Source of the DNA: Phlebiopsis flavidoalba
Lineage: Eukaryota; Basidiomycota; Agaricomycetes; Polyporales; Phanerochaetaceae
Direction: 5' to 3'
DNA: 64,000 bases
NCBI GenBank assembly: GCA_035772785.1
Contig: JAOCPU010000049.1
Coordinates: forward strand, 186,001 to 250,000
The notes under the pieces were generated by a model that saw only the letters and a program-made list of their open reading frames with translations, had not been told where the DNA came from and did not search any database. Below are positions 1 to 11,563 of the stretch, in pieces. Within the stretch, counting starts at the first letter, position 1; each line of letters begins with the position of its first letter. The position numbers were made by a program, and so were the translations under genes.

Positions 1-1937
1 CCCCGCGAGCCGCAAATGGGGGCCAGTGGCCTCCCGCAGGTAGCGCGCCGGCCTCGGGGTCCCGCGACGACTACAGCAGATACGCGCTGCTGATCATTAC
101 GACCGCCGCCCAATACCCAGTGCAGTACGACGAGGCGCGCTCGCCCGTCGACATGGGCGGAGCGCCGCCTCGCCCCACATCCACTGAATCGCCCCCCGTC
201 CACTCGCCGTACGGGGCGCCTGCCCCGCCCGGATACTATCCCCAGCAAATCGTTCTTGGTCATGGGCGGCGGGGGCCCCGTGCCCTACTATCCGCACCCT
301 GGAGGCCCGGGGAAATGGGGGCCCGCCGCCTGGCTCGAGAGCCAAGCCGAAACGACTGAAGGCGCACACACCGTCACGAGCCGCAGCTACAGCATCCCGA
401 TGGTGCCTCGCGATAGGAAGGGCAAGCCCTTGCTCCCCCTGAACGTCGGCATCATGACCGTTATCAACCTGGGCGAGGTCTGCATGCGGGAGCACTTCCA
501 CACTGAGCGGTACATCTTCCCCGTGGGGTACGAAGTGACGAGGTGATTATCGGCGTGGCCGCTCGAGACCGTGTTGGCCTTTGCTAACCTCCAGTTTGGC
601 GCAGACGCTACCTCTCGACGGTGGACCCGAACGCGGAGGTCGTTGTACCGCTGCAAGATCCTCGACGGGAGCGGCGGCGACGGGGGCCGAAGTAGATTCA
701 CAGATCACGTCCGACGATCTGCCTGCGTCAGAATAACTAGTCGTAAGGCGGGCACCGGGCAGAGCGACCGAGGCGCGCTCCTGGTCCGTCATCGTGCGCT
801 GTAGTGCGCGAACCACAGTCCGCAACCAGAGGCCAGCTCAGCAAAGCAGCGTCGGTACTGGCTCCGACTTTTTTGGCCTTGGACAAGTGAACGACTATCA
901 TAGCACTTGAATCCACGGTGAAATCCCCGGCGCGTGACCGTCTGATGAGACTATGTGTGCGCAGAACTTCGTCGAGGGAGGGTGAGTGCCCTTCCCTCTT
1001 TGCTAGTGTCGTGTTTCAGTGCTGCGCTAGCGTGTTGTGGCGTGCCCGGACGTAGCCGGACGGCTCAGATGAGGGTGCGGACATTAGCTCTGCGCTTGCC
1101 TTTGATCACACTCCGGGGGATTGAAAAACGGACGACGCTAAACGATGCTCCGGGCACTTCTAGTCACCGCTCGGCGGCCCCGCACGTGCAGACCTGTCTA
1201 TCCCAGCTTCTGCCCCGACTGGCAACGACGGCACAGACGACCCCGAGGGCGGGCACCGTGATGAACCCGAACGGGAGCAGCATGGAGCGTCATCTCCATG
1301 GCCGCGACGCCCTCGGGCTATGGGAGCACTCGCCCCAGCCCGCGTACGACGACGGCAAGCCCGAGCTCCAGATTATCCACCATGGACGCGCCCGAGGGCA
1401 CCCCCCAGCAGACCGGGGCCCCACCCCATGGCGAGCATCATGGACCGCACCCCGCTCAAGTCGATCACGTTCCACCAGGAGCATCCCCCCGGCGAGCGCC
1501 CCCGGCCGCTCGCGGCGCCCGAGCGTGCAGAGCCCGCCGCCCGACGAGCGCGAGCGCGAGCGCAGCGGCTCCGCCGCCTCGTCGCGCCCCGCACCCGGCC
1601 GGCAGCACTCGGGCACTTGCACGCGCACGCGCACTCGCACTCGCCCGTTGCTCCCGCAGCGCACCGCCTCGCACTCGCCCGTGCTCCACCGCGACGCGCG
1701 CGAGGCGTACGCGCCGTACGACCGCTCGCCGTACGCGCCGCCCGCCGCGCCGCCGGCAGCGGCGCCCACCCGACGCAGACGCCCCAGGCGCATGTCCCCG
1801 CGCCGTTTGCGTCGATCATGAATGCGTACAACGCCCCGCCGAAGAGCCCCGAGTCGCCGTACGAGACGACGCCGCTGAACGGCGGCGTGTCGCGGCTTGC
1901 GGGGGAGCGGCTCTGCGGGTTGCCGAGAGGTAAGTAG
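1..1937 (+). CDS. FYR (F/Y-rich) domain chromatin protein, 5' partial
   Basis: The gene enters from the left edge. The first exon runs through a Pro/Gly/Tyr-rich segment and then PLNVGIMTVINLGEVCMREH and YIFPVGYEVTR, which fits the FYRN half of the F/Y-rich module of TBRG1/trithorax-type nuclear proteins. A GT-AG intron at about 543-604 joins it in frame to RRYLSTVDPNAEVV, followed after one extra base by YRCKILDG, as in the family. FYRC-like traces continue to about 975 (NFVEGG, then a gtgagt donor). Downstream, about 1080-1937, lies a Pro/Ser/Arg-rich, probably disordered tail with TPLKSITFHQE and PPKSPESPYETTPLN in different frames. The TAG at 1935 may not be the true end, because GAG|GTAAGT at about 1927-1935 is a good splice donor. 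Frame changes at about 650-900 and 1100-1800 look like sequence errors. Family call is by motif; a role in chromatin binding is inferred from the family. Confidence 0.72.
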
Positions 1938-4586
1938 GTGCCCAAAAACACCCATCGAACTCTAGACTCTGTGCCTCTGTTGTCTCTCCAACACGTGTCT
2001 CGTTTTATTCTTGACTCGCTTTTCTCGTCTCTTTTTTGCACCTTATCGTAGCCGTAATGTCTTGCGACTGAAACTCTACCTCTCCATGGTTTGTCGACTC
2101 CAGGGCCCTATCTGCTGAGGTGGGGCGCGGTGCCCCGGTTATCGCGTTACAAGGTCTCTACTACAGTGTCATTCCTAATGCTCATACTGTATCATTCCTG
2201 GTGTATTATGCTTGGCTTCCTATGAGAATGCATGCAGTTCAAAAAAGCCATCAGTCCCGTGTCCGCTCAGAAGTGTCCGATGAGATCGAAAAAAGGGGTC
2301 TGGTTGCCAAGAGAATGTATGCTCGCTTGGGGAAGCAGATAGCACTGTATGTACATAATATACAAAACACCAAGGATTGGACCATGCGGCGCAGCGGTGA
2401 AGTGTATTATATGGTGTCGTAGCAGGTAGTAAGATTGCATCCCTTGTCCAGGTGGAACGGAGTACTTAGGTCCCTGGAAAGACGGGGCTATTACTGTAAC
2501 GTCGTCCCCCCCAATGCTAGTCCAGAGGAGATCATGAACGGGTCATTTCTATGTGTTCGAGTGCAGAATGTGTCTAGAGGATGAACGAGAGCAGATGGCA
2601 CGACGCTGCCGCCAGGGCAACGCGCTCCAGGCCGCTGAGCGAGGGGATGGGTATTCGCCCAGCGCTACGAATGCTGCGTCAGCTCTCGGCGCGTTCGGAG
2701 TGAGGCGGGCGAGGCGGCTTACGATTGGGATGCGACGGGGGGGGCCGGACGTGATACAATCCTTCACCTTGCATGATCGCGACGAGTAGCCGTCCTGTGC
2801 GGTGCCGTTCGGCGGCGCGACACTCATTGGAAGGTGGTTGACTCCCGTCGCCGTCGTGTTCTGGAGCTAAGCTGCTGGACGTATGTCACTACGTCAGTCT
2901 CCGGTAGTTGCTGTAGTTCGCGTACATCGTCTGCCCGCGAGAAGGTCGATCGTGTCTGGTGGTAACCGACGCTTGCTGTGTCAATAACGGACGTCCTGGT
3001 TTGTGACGTTACAATCAACCAGTCGCTGTGGGCATATCACGAAGGTCAGGTTCCGGATCGGGGCAGTATGCCATTTGATTTTACTCACCGGCCGAGAGGT
3101 TGTATCTAACAGATTGGATGAAAGTGTCCCCGAAGAGGATCAATAGAGGCTGTGTCACGGCACGGACATACCCGTTGAAATATAATATCGTGCTGCCCTG
3201 AGCAAGGCAGCTCAAACGGAAGTGTGGCCCTCCTACTAGGAACGTTACTGGGCTATTGGGAGCTCGTATGGAAGCAGCCATAAAAATAGATCACCGCTGT
3301 GTCAGGTTCAGCACGTGGAACGCGTATTTTGGGGGTAGGTGGGTCTCGCTATGTGCTGCACTGTCTCCATAACCTGACAGCCCACACCTAATCTCGGAAA
3401 TGGGACGCACCGGGATCGTAATCGATTTCTTTGCATGACCCACGCTGTGGTGTCGCATAGTGTCCGGCCAATCGCCGAATGACCGCCGTCTCGTGCACTA
3501 AGAAGAGCATGAAGCTACGGCATTGACATTAGCGTGATAATATATATACTGAGACGCACCGAGGCCTCTTTGTTCCCATCCCCTAGAGATTCGCCGGGGC
3601 TGTTGGTCGTCCGTGCCCCACGGATTTACTGTTGAACCCAATGCAGCAAAATCATGTCCCACCAGAAAGCACATCAAACACATGATTGCTAGAGTATTGT
3701 CTTAGATCAGCGTTCTTCAGCGCGAACCCTACCGATAGAGCGGTTCACTAGGTCCTTTTGACAAAGCTAGAACATACAGATTCCAAGTAGGGTGGTCACG
3801 CCAGCGACACACGCGCCCTCCGCTTTCTTCCACGCGGCCCCCCTTTCAAGGACTGTTTCCGAGTCTGAGTTTTCCGGATATGATATTTCACACTGTTCCG
3901 TTCAAGGCGCTTCGCCCCATGGCTCAGCGCGGGGAACGTGCAGCAATGCACAGTGCTGACCATCAAGGTTCTGAAAGTATGACTCAACTGATGGGGGTAC
4001 GTAACTCATGATCACCATTATGACCGAGTGAATCGTACCGTGCACGAATAGTGCCCAGGACAAACCCATTATTCCTAGATTAACTGTAATATCCTTGTGG
4101 AGGCTCAGCTAGTTCAGAGTTTTTCGTCCCCCCAGGTACAGAAGGGACACCTGCGGCCAGGGGTGGCTTCTGGCACGTGCTCAATGCGTTAATTTCGTGG
4201 GCGATCATCGGCCGGCTTAATCGTATCATGGTTTATCGCACAAACAGGGACCAACCAACGTATTGGAGAGAGGAAGAGCACCATCTCGCTGGCAAAGACG
4301 GCAGATGGAGGTAAAGGAGAGACTTTTGTAGTCGCCCGTTGTTTGTCCTCACTGTCTGTCCATCCGCGAGAATGGAATTCAGATCGCTGACTCAGCTGTT
4401 GGATGTTCAGGATCTGCCACATGTCTTGGCGCCGCTGGATGCTTGGCGCTACAACACTAAGCCTTCCCATCTCGGCGGACTCGCCACGGTTCACACGATC
4501 CACATCATATCTTATTTCGCTCCTCTACTCTCCAGGCCGTATTGTTCGTCTGCGACTCTGCAGGAGACCGAACTACCTAAGAAGCC
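1938..4586. other. Stretch without a recognisable gene
   Basis: If the donor at about 1930 is used, the first 120 bp may be the last intron of the FYR gene, ending at TCGTAG near 2051. Beyond about 2100 the sequence has no ORF above about 100 codons with a known motif, no clear intron pair, no repeat and no transposon signature on either strand. Confidence 0.5.
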
Positions 4587-5275
4587 GTGCGTCGAAAATT
4601 TGAACTTCGAAGATGCCGACCGTCGAGTGCGTACGCCGACACGGGGTGCTCGAGCTCGAAAAATAAGCTTCCGTGGTGTGCTGGCGCCCCGACGACGAAC
4701 TCTAATGTACAGGTTTGGATCGGCTTCAAATTCGTGAAAAGCCGACGAACAAATACACGTCGTTACTCGCCATTGTTCTCACCCTCCTGCAGCAAGTCGG
4801 TAAGTTTGCTACCACTATTGCGAGTACTATTTGAGCATCATTCCCAATGTTGCCCAGCAACGTATTCTGGCGCAGCAAGTTCAAGTACTATCGATATGAC
4901 TTTCGTACACGCACAAGACGCATGCCCGAGTCGACAACACTGCATCGTGCTATCAGATCCATTATTTGCATCTCTGCTTCTAACGACGTCCGCGGTGCCC
5001 GCTTACAAGCGTGCGTACAGCTCGGAAGCTACGCCGCCGAGGACTACTCTACACGCCGCGGTGAGAAACGTCCCGGTCCTATGGCGAGACGCGCACGGCA
5101 TGTTTATCCTGGAGACTGGAAACTTCGTACGGGATCGTCGAGACAGGCTTTGATGGGCTGTAGACTGATCCGCATCAAACGCCACAAAGCTAAAGCCTTT
5201 GAGGAGGATTCCCGCGAGTTCAGCTCGAAGCGGCGTAAAGTGAAGCATTTAGCACATAGCTTGAGCAGGTAGTGT
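4587..5275 (+). pseudogene. Possible decayed or error-broken ORF, no family recognised
   Basis: One plus-strand frame from an ATG near 4611 reads MPTVECVRRHGVLELEK, then a TAA, then ASVVCWRPDDEL, then a TAA, then a run up to YTSLLAIVLTLLQQV, and meets GTAAGT at about 4799. Both stops could be CAA codons with a C-to-T change. A possible acceptor lies at about 4876-4878. After it all three frames are partly open, up to an Arg/Lys-rich end at about 5270. No domain is recognised. It could equally be chance. Confidence 0.18.
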
Positions 5276-5826
5276 TGTCAGTGATATTATTTCTGTGGAT
5301 TTACGATCTTTGATAGACGGTGCCATTTAATTTCACTTTTGTCTAGATAATTTTCACCAAGAACCCAATGACGATGAACAAGAAGACTATTTACTTTAAA
5401 TAGGAAGTACCCCAACATATACGCATCCAGCACGAAAATATACACTCAAAATTGCATAACAACGCATAGTTTTGATTACGTGAGGCTCGTAGCATCGTAC
5501 TTCGTTTCGGACTTGAAAGCTTCACTCAAGACGCATACGTACGCAACAGTGATGTTGACGCTTGGCCTTCGTGGACGGCGTCGAAAGCTTACATAATACA
5601 TCACACCGAATATCAGCACGAAAAGCATCACACTTCGTTCTAGAGAGTATGTTGAGCGGAATTTAGTATAGATACAGTGCGGTTTTACAATTCATGACCA
5701 CGACCGAATCTACAAACGAGCGAGAGGGTCTTTTGGGACAAGTACAAAAGACACTTCATGATATACAGCTGTATTAGGTTTTCAAGGTCCGTCCTTCCGT
5801 CCTCTATCCGGAGTCTTTCTATCTTT
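5276..5826. other. AT-richer 3' flank of the pyruvate decarboxylase gene
   Basis: This stretch is more AT-rich than its surroundings and contains only short ORFs. It lies just downstream of the pyruvate decarboxylase stop on the minus strand, so it presumably holds that gene's 3' UTR and end-processing signals, though no clear signal could be assigned. Confidence 0.4.
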
Positions 5827-8233
5827 TTACGCGACGTTAACTTGTTCGACTTGCCGCTGAGCTCTGACTTGGACCTTGATTCCACGCGCGCGGGGTGCGT
5901 CGTGCATTGGGCATGTGATCATCTCGATACGAGCTGGATCTTGTCCGCGCGCACGCGAACTCCTCGCCAAATTTTGTCGAGCAGGTTCGAGAGCTCGGTT
6001 TCGGTCTTGACGAGGTACGACTGGCAGTTCTCGCCCTCGGTACCGCCCATGACTTCGAGCAGCTTTTGCCAGCGCCTGTGATATTGGTTGAGCATGCGTG
6101 CGTATGTATAGGTGAAGAAAAGACGTACCAGTCTGACGATGTCGTTTGTAGCGACGCTTCTCACCGTGGAGATAGCGCTCAATTGGTTGTAAAGGCCGCT
6201 GTTGTTGAGCAGGAAGATGATGGGGCTTGACGCCAGTGCGCGCATCATATCGTCGAAAGCTCCTGGGACGGTCAGTTGACTGGAACGGAGTTAGCGGGAA
6301 TACTCAATGAGCGTTTACAAGATGTGATACTCAATACTGCCGTCACCCAGTAATGAAGAGGATGGGTGCGGTTCAAGCCAACGTTGCGGGCGGCCATCGC
6401 GGCACCGAGAGTGCTGCCGACGGTCCAGCCAATGGAGCCCCAGAGCAAAGATCTGGGATACAAAGACGGATCCGTGGGGGAGAGGGGCACCGTCAAGGAT
6501 ACCGAAGCTCGAAGTTCCTGTGGCGAAAACACAAGTGTCAGAAAGGACATCTACTTGAGCTCGAGATGGTACGCACCAGTCTCAGCGACGATAACATCAC
6601 CGGGCTTCTTGAAGAATTTGCCAACGCAAAAAGGTGGCCAGAGCCAGAGGTGCGAGATGGTCTCGTGTGCCCCTCGTCAGGAACGTCGAGAGTGAAACCT
6701 CGGGACCTCGATTCAACTTCGCGTCCTCCTTGAATGGCTCTGGAGGCGCTCGGTGAGCTTGGGCAGAAATCCAGACGCTTCATGCCGATCGCCATGGTAG
6801 ACGGCCGTATTGAATTTTGGTTGTCGGAGGGTCGGAGCACGGTGGAGCTGAAATTCGAATGAGCGCCCCCCCCCCGCGATGTCTAGGTCAGAATAGGGAA
6901 AAATCGTTGAAGCGTGCCTCGATGGTGCGGTTCGTGGGGATCTGGTAGGTGAAGTCTTACCAGTGTTGAAGTCACTACGGAGGCCACCGATGGAGAGGAT
7001 GAGCTTGGCGTTCTCGACCTTCTCCTTAATCTCAGGGCGACTGATGGTTCCTACGTAGATCTGAGCGGGAATGAGAATGTGTTCATCGGGAAAGTAAGCA
7101 AACCTGAGCACTTTACACCACCACGTAAATCGCTCGTAATCTTCAGGCACAGCGGTCATTGCCCATGGGTGCGGCGGCCTAGTCCTGTAAACGGGGAACT
7201 TGGTCTTCTCGAGAAGGGTCATGGTTCTCGTCCTTAACACCCGTGCCTGATCGTGCAGGCATCGACCAGGGACCCCGATCACATCACGATCGGCGGCCCT
7301 CGACCAGCTTGACGATTTTCGTCACAGGCGTGGTCCTCGGTCTCAGGGTCGTTCTCTGGGGGTCGACGTTGAGAGGGGTCAAGAGACGCTTGGCCGGAGA
7401 TCTTTTCGTGGTGACGATATCGGTCGGGGAGCATGAGGTAGGCGGGCGCGACCGTTTGACGGACCACAGTCGGAGAGGATGCGATCGATCTCGGCGGCTT
7501 AAGCAGTGTTCTTGTCGGTAATGTTGGCGTCGGCCTTGACGAACTGCTTCGACGCGGACGTGGGACGCGTACGCCCAAGCGGCCGTCACCGACGGTTGTC
7601 CGTGTGGTGGAGCATTGGCTTTGCTCTTTTGCTGAGAAGTGCTGGGAACCACCAACAATGTGAAGGACGTCGGGGACGTGTTCGGAGAAGGCACCAGCGA
7701 CGCCGTTGGTTGCGGAGAGCTCGCCAACACCGAATGTGGTGATGATCAGGACGCCGAGGCTTCCCTCCTTGACACGAGCGTAGCCATCGGCAGCATATGA
7801 CGCGTTTGAGCTCATTGCTAGAGGGACTCAAAGTGGGTACATGCGCATATAATAGGGGTCAAGAGAGCGTACCAGTTACCGGCCCATTCAAGCTTGGGAT
7901 GATCCTCAATGTAATCCAAGAAGCCTGTATGCGGGTTAGCAGGCGGCTAGAGATAGCAAATAAAGTTCGTACCGAGGTTGAAATCTCCGGGAACACCAAA
8001 GATAATCCTACACATCGCTTTAGCCATTGCCGGATCGCAGATCGCGAGAAAGGACGACTTACGGTGACCTTGAGTTGAACAAGACGTTCGAGGAGGCTAC
8101 GTCCTAGTCCGCGATGGTGGTGACGGTTGCGCTTGCGCCCGGAATCTGGTCATCGACCTTCATCGTTGTGAGTTCATGCCTGAGCCGGCTGACCTCGCTC
8201 TGGAGGTTTCGCTACGGCCTGTGGACTAGACAT
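5827..8233 (-). CDS. PDC: Pyruvate decarboxylase (thiamine diphosphate enzyme)
   Basis: Pyruvate decarboxylase converts pyruvate to acetaldehyde and CO2 in the cytosol, the first step of ethanol fermentation. The start at 8233 (MSSPQAVAK) lies about 72 bp behind a TATA box. Family motifs follow in order in shifting frames: SYAADGYARVKEGSLGVL, TTFGVGELSATNGVAGAFSE, VGDGRLGV, LWGSIGWTVGSTLGAAMAAR, the diphosphate/Mg-binding GDGSI then an intron then QLTVPG, IIFLLNNSGL, LLEVMGGTEGE and TETELSNLLD, ending near ELSGKSNK and a TAA at 5827. Introns include one between GDGS and QLTV (about 6275-6330). The length of about 2.4 kb fits a protein of about 600 residues plus introns. At least eight single-base frame changes break the reading frame. 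They are scattered evenly and no domain is missing, so I read them as sequencing errors in a working gene. Confidence 0.94.
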
Positions 8234-8304
8234 GGCAGGGGTGGTGGGTGGTTGTGGTGGTTAGGAGACTGTGGATGGTGAAGAGACGGCGGAACGGTCA
8301 GAGA

Positions 8305-8312
8305 CTTTTATA
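8305..8312 (-). promoter_or_regulatory. TATA box of the pyruvate decarboxylase gene
   Basis: TATAAAAG on the minus strand lies about 72 bp upstream of the ATG and is followed by a pyrimidine- and CA-rich leader. This is the usual layout of a strongly expressed fungal gene. Confidence 0.7.
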
Positions 8313-8860
8313 GCTGTCCGAAGAGCAAAAGAGCATACGGCTTTGCACGGTCCTCGAAAGGCTGGAGTGGCAGCAGAGTCTGGCTCGTGGCTGTATTTGA
8401 GGCGGCCGAGATGGGCCTTCACGATATTATCATGAGATATCAGACGCCCTCCATGAGACTCCTCATGACGACAAATGCCCCTCTTCCACTGAAACAGACG
8501 GCCACCATCCGATGGCCGACATCAGGGTCGTGCGCAGGGCCAAGATGACCCCAAAATACGAGCCCGGCACGTTCGACAACGTCGACGACGGTCTGCTCGT
8601 CGTGCAGTCAAGGTTTGGGCGACGCTGCAAAGGTGGACCTCCGACGGGCGCCTGAGAGCCTGGATCAAGTCTGGTCGGTCGAGTTGTCGGTCTGTGTGGC
8701 AGTGCCGCGGCACACACGCAGCGTTCCGAAAATCTTTGCAACAACGTTATGAGAGCTCGGCCACAGGCTAGACTAGGTATGGATACAGCTTTGGGAACAT
8801 CTTGGTAACACTCCGACGGCAAGAACAGGAATAAAACGGCTAATTACGGACAAACTCTGC
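8313..8860. other. Region between the F-box gene end and the PDC promoter
   Basis: It should hold upstream promoter sequence of pyruvate decarboxylase and the 3' flank of the F-box gene. A short open frame on the plus strand from 8512 (MADIRVVRRAKMTPKYEPGT, 47 codons) and a longer one on the minus strand overlap in a GC-rich patch at 8500-8720. Neither matches a family I know. Confidence 0.35.
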
Positions 8861-10360
8861 TCAACCCGCCGTCCGTAGTCGGGGCCCGAGCACGGGCGAA
8901 AGCGTCAGGACATGGCGGGGCAGGAAATTCGCACAACAACTAATCACCGCGACGTCCGACAGCTTCGAGTACGCGTTGCGGTCAGCGACGTTGTCCGTGT
9001 ACCGCGCACGAGCACCCAGCGCATGCACCACCGCATCTCCGCTCAACCTCTGGCAATTCCATAGCTCCAGCGCGGAGAGCTTCGGGAGCCGAACGCGGAG
9101 AGGCTCACTTACGCCCTCGCGCACGAGGCCAGTCTTCATCAGCATCGAGGCAGCCATCGCCCGGACGGAAGGGGGCGAGCATGCCGATGACTTTGTCTGA
9201 CATGTCAGACGCGACGATCCGGAATTCCTGCAGCGTGTCCAGCTGGTCGAAGCACCACAGAAAATCCTTTGTTCGCAATGTCCGCATAGTCCATCTCCAG
9301 CACCTCGAGTGGCGGCCTGCTCCGTCGGATAAGGCTCCTCAAGCCCATCCCCGTCGCGTGGTCACTGAATGGCGACTGCGAAAAGTCCCCGGCTTCGTCG
9401 TCACTGTCTCCGTCCTCCTGCTCGGCCGTGTACGCGGTGGCATGGTGAAGTTCAAACTCCATGTTGGTGTGCTCGAGATATAACTCGGTGAGTTCGGGAG
9501 CATGAATATGAGATAGTATGGCGCGTACGGCGCATGTGGTGTGAAGGACGAGGGTATGCAGGCGTGGGAGGTGAGCGATCCGCATCAGAGAACGGTCCTC
9601 TGGAGGCGGAGGCTCGAGTGGGAAGCCGATGTAGTGGAAAACCTTTAACTCTGGACAGCACGACAAGAAGTTGATAAGTCGCATAGGATCTGGTCTCGTT
9701 TCTGAAGACTGGTCTCTGATTATGAGACTCCGTAGGTTCACAGCGGGTCATACGCGACGGGAAGAGGCAGCGCCCGTCAGTCCTGCGCTCATGTAGATCC
9801 TGTGAAAACGCGTGGTCTGCAGACCCGAGCTGAAGGGGAGGGCCATAATCGAAAGTCGGCTCCCTTGAGGGCAAAATCTCAGCTAGAGGATCGTCAGCCC
9901 CGTTGGGTCCCCGGACACGTATGGAGAGACTACCAAGAGGGCATGAGACCCATTCACCGAGTACGACCTCAAAGTCGGTCTCCTCCTCTATCTCCCCCGT
10001 GAGAATGCAGCGACGCCATCTTCGTATATGCGATAGAAGAGGGGAAAGGAGAGATAGCAGGTTTGTCGGCGTCGTGGAGATGAGCATGTATGTCGAATGG
10101 ATGACCTGCACATTGCTTCGTCCATATGTCCACTTGGGTTTTGTAACGCATGGGTGGAGCGCGAGTCATACCAGGGGTAGATGGACTGCCATGCATACGG
10201 CGAGTTCATTACTATCCTCTCTCCAGAAGCGACATACTTGCGAGAGGGTCAGCGGTGCGAGGAAGCTTCGGTTTGTAAAGTCCGCGACGTCTGTAAGAGA
10301 GAGGAATATTTGAACAAGGATTTCGACAGGGATATCTTCAATGGTGGCATAGCGACTGCA
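8861..10360 (-). CDS. F-box protein with LRR-like region
   Basis: This is an agaricomycete-type F-box protein, probably a substrate receptor of an SCF ubiquitin ligase. The N-terminal F-box is seen across frame changes as VEILVQIFLSL, LAPLTLSQVCRFWRE and IVMNSPYAWQSIYP (about 10320-10190). A long central part follows with leucine-rich, LRR-like stretches: LRSLIIRDQSS, CCPELKVFHYIGFPL, LPRLHTLVLHTTC, HAPELTELYLEHTNMEFEL, PLEVLEMDYADI, then LPKLSALELWNCQRLSGDAV, and a stop at 8861. An acidic insert EQEDGDSDDEAGD lies near 9400. The true start is not fixed, because upstream of about 10360 the frame is broken. Such proteins form large, fast-evolving families in mushrooms, so the substrate cannot be predicted. 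Confidence 0.74.
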
Positions 10361-10883
10361 AGGGGTTGCTTCTAGAAACTTGCTTGAAATTTGATATCGG
10401 CTTCAAGAGAGGGAAACTCATCTGTTGCTGTTGAGGTCGTCGAGCGTGGCGATGACGAAGTAGGGGGATGGTAAGCGTGGGGAAAGTAATCAGACCTCTT
10501 ACAAGACGCCAAACCATGCATGAGCAATAAGGTTCCTACGCGCAAGACAACGTCTCAGACGAATCAGATTGACAGCAATCGCAGGCTTGAGGACGTCGAC
10601 ATCGCGCGGTTGATTCACATGTGAGAGTTACAGGGTATGCAACGATGCAGGGGACAGCGAGTATACGGCAGGTGGGCTAGGGCGCCTGAGACCCGACCGA
10701 AAACAAAAAGGGCAAACGTCTGGAAAAACGCCGCTTGACCTCAGCAGCGAGGCAACTGCATCAGAACACCGAAACGGGAAGGCTGAGTCTGAACTCTAAT
10801 TTTCTGTCCTTACCGCCTCAACGTCGCGCCCGCCGTACCTACGCCGCCGCTTCCCAAGGTAATTTCTCTCTTTCACCACCAAA
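10361..10883. other. Divergent promoter region between F-box gene and RPS19
   Basis: The two genes point away from each other here. The last 80 bp before the RPS19 ATG are pyrimidine-rich (tttctgtccttacc, aatttctctctttcacc), as is common in leaders of fungal ribosomal protein genes. No TATA box is obvious. The first 150 bp may include an unassigned N-terminal exon of the F-box gene. Confidence 0.4.
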
Positions 10884-11563
10884 ATGCCGGGAGTACGAGA
10901 CATCAGGTGAGTTGCTGCTACGGAATTCTGGGCGAAATTGGAGTCGATATTGACCAGGCGGGCTACACAGCGCGGAGGCTTTCATTGCCGCATACTCCTC
11001 TCGGGGGAGGACCTCAAGCGTTTCGGGCAAGCTTGAGGTGCCCACATGGGTTGACATTGTCAAGACTGGCGCGTACAAGGAGCTCGCCCCCTACGACCCC
11101 GACTCGGTACTATGTCCGCGCAGGGTTCCGTAGTCTGGTATGCTTCATGTACGCTCAAACGGAATGAATAACCTTGCTATCCCGTCCTCTCGCCCTTCTA
11201 CATTACCCCGCTACGACTACTCTACAACACCAGTAACAGCCCGCCGTTCGCACGTCACCATCTACCTCATCACGCAAGGACGTCGGTATTGGTGCCCTTA
11301 CCAAGCTCCTCCCACGGCGGTGCCAAGCGACGGGGGTAACCTCCTCACACCACGCGGGGGACAGAGCCTCTGCCTCCGTCCAGCGAAAGATCTGACCAGT
11401 CGCTCGAGAAGTAATCACGGTGGGATCCTCGAGAAGTCCGACAACGGTGGCCGTCGTGTCAGCCACGGACGGTCGAGCGGGATCTCGAACCGTATCGCGA
11501 CTGCCCGTCGTTGAGGTGCACAGCCGGGAAGAGGAGGATGAGGAAGAGGAGGGGGGGGGGTAG
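10884..11563 (+). CDS. RPS19: 40S ribosomal protein S19
   Basis: This is a structural protein of the small ribosomal subunit, needed for 18S rRNA maturation. Exon 1 (10884-10906) codes MPGVRDI plus two bases; the intron at 10907-10970 (gtgagt...acag) restores the codon, and exon 2 opens with [11 protein letters not shown]. After an extra base comes [20 protein letters not shown], then YYVRA, an intron of about 115 bp (11125-11239), and across further frame changes GALTKL, GGAKRRG and [13 protein letters not shown], then DRIATA. In the restored frame the end is acidic (EEEDEEEE), like the acidic tail of yeast S19. The stop at about 11561 is approximate because it follows a run of ten G. I count at least six extra bases against the conserved protein; an essential single-copy gene should not be dead, so these point to sequence error. 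Confidence 0.92.

Noticed and set aside
1290..2041. Long overlapping ORFs on both strands (up to 222 codons)
   Set aside because: The region is very GC-rich with alternating CG codons, which leaves many frames open; only the plus-strand reading continues the FYR gene.
5827..8233. Pyruvate decarboxylase as a pseudogene
   Set aside because: All motifs are present in order, a TATA box precedes it, and the frame changes match those in essential genes of the same window, so sequence error is the better reading.
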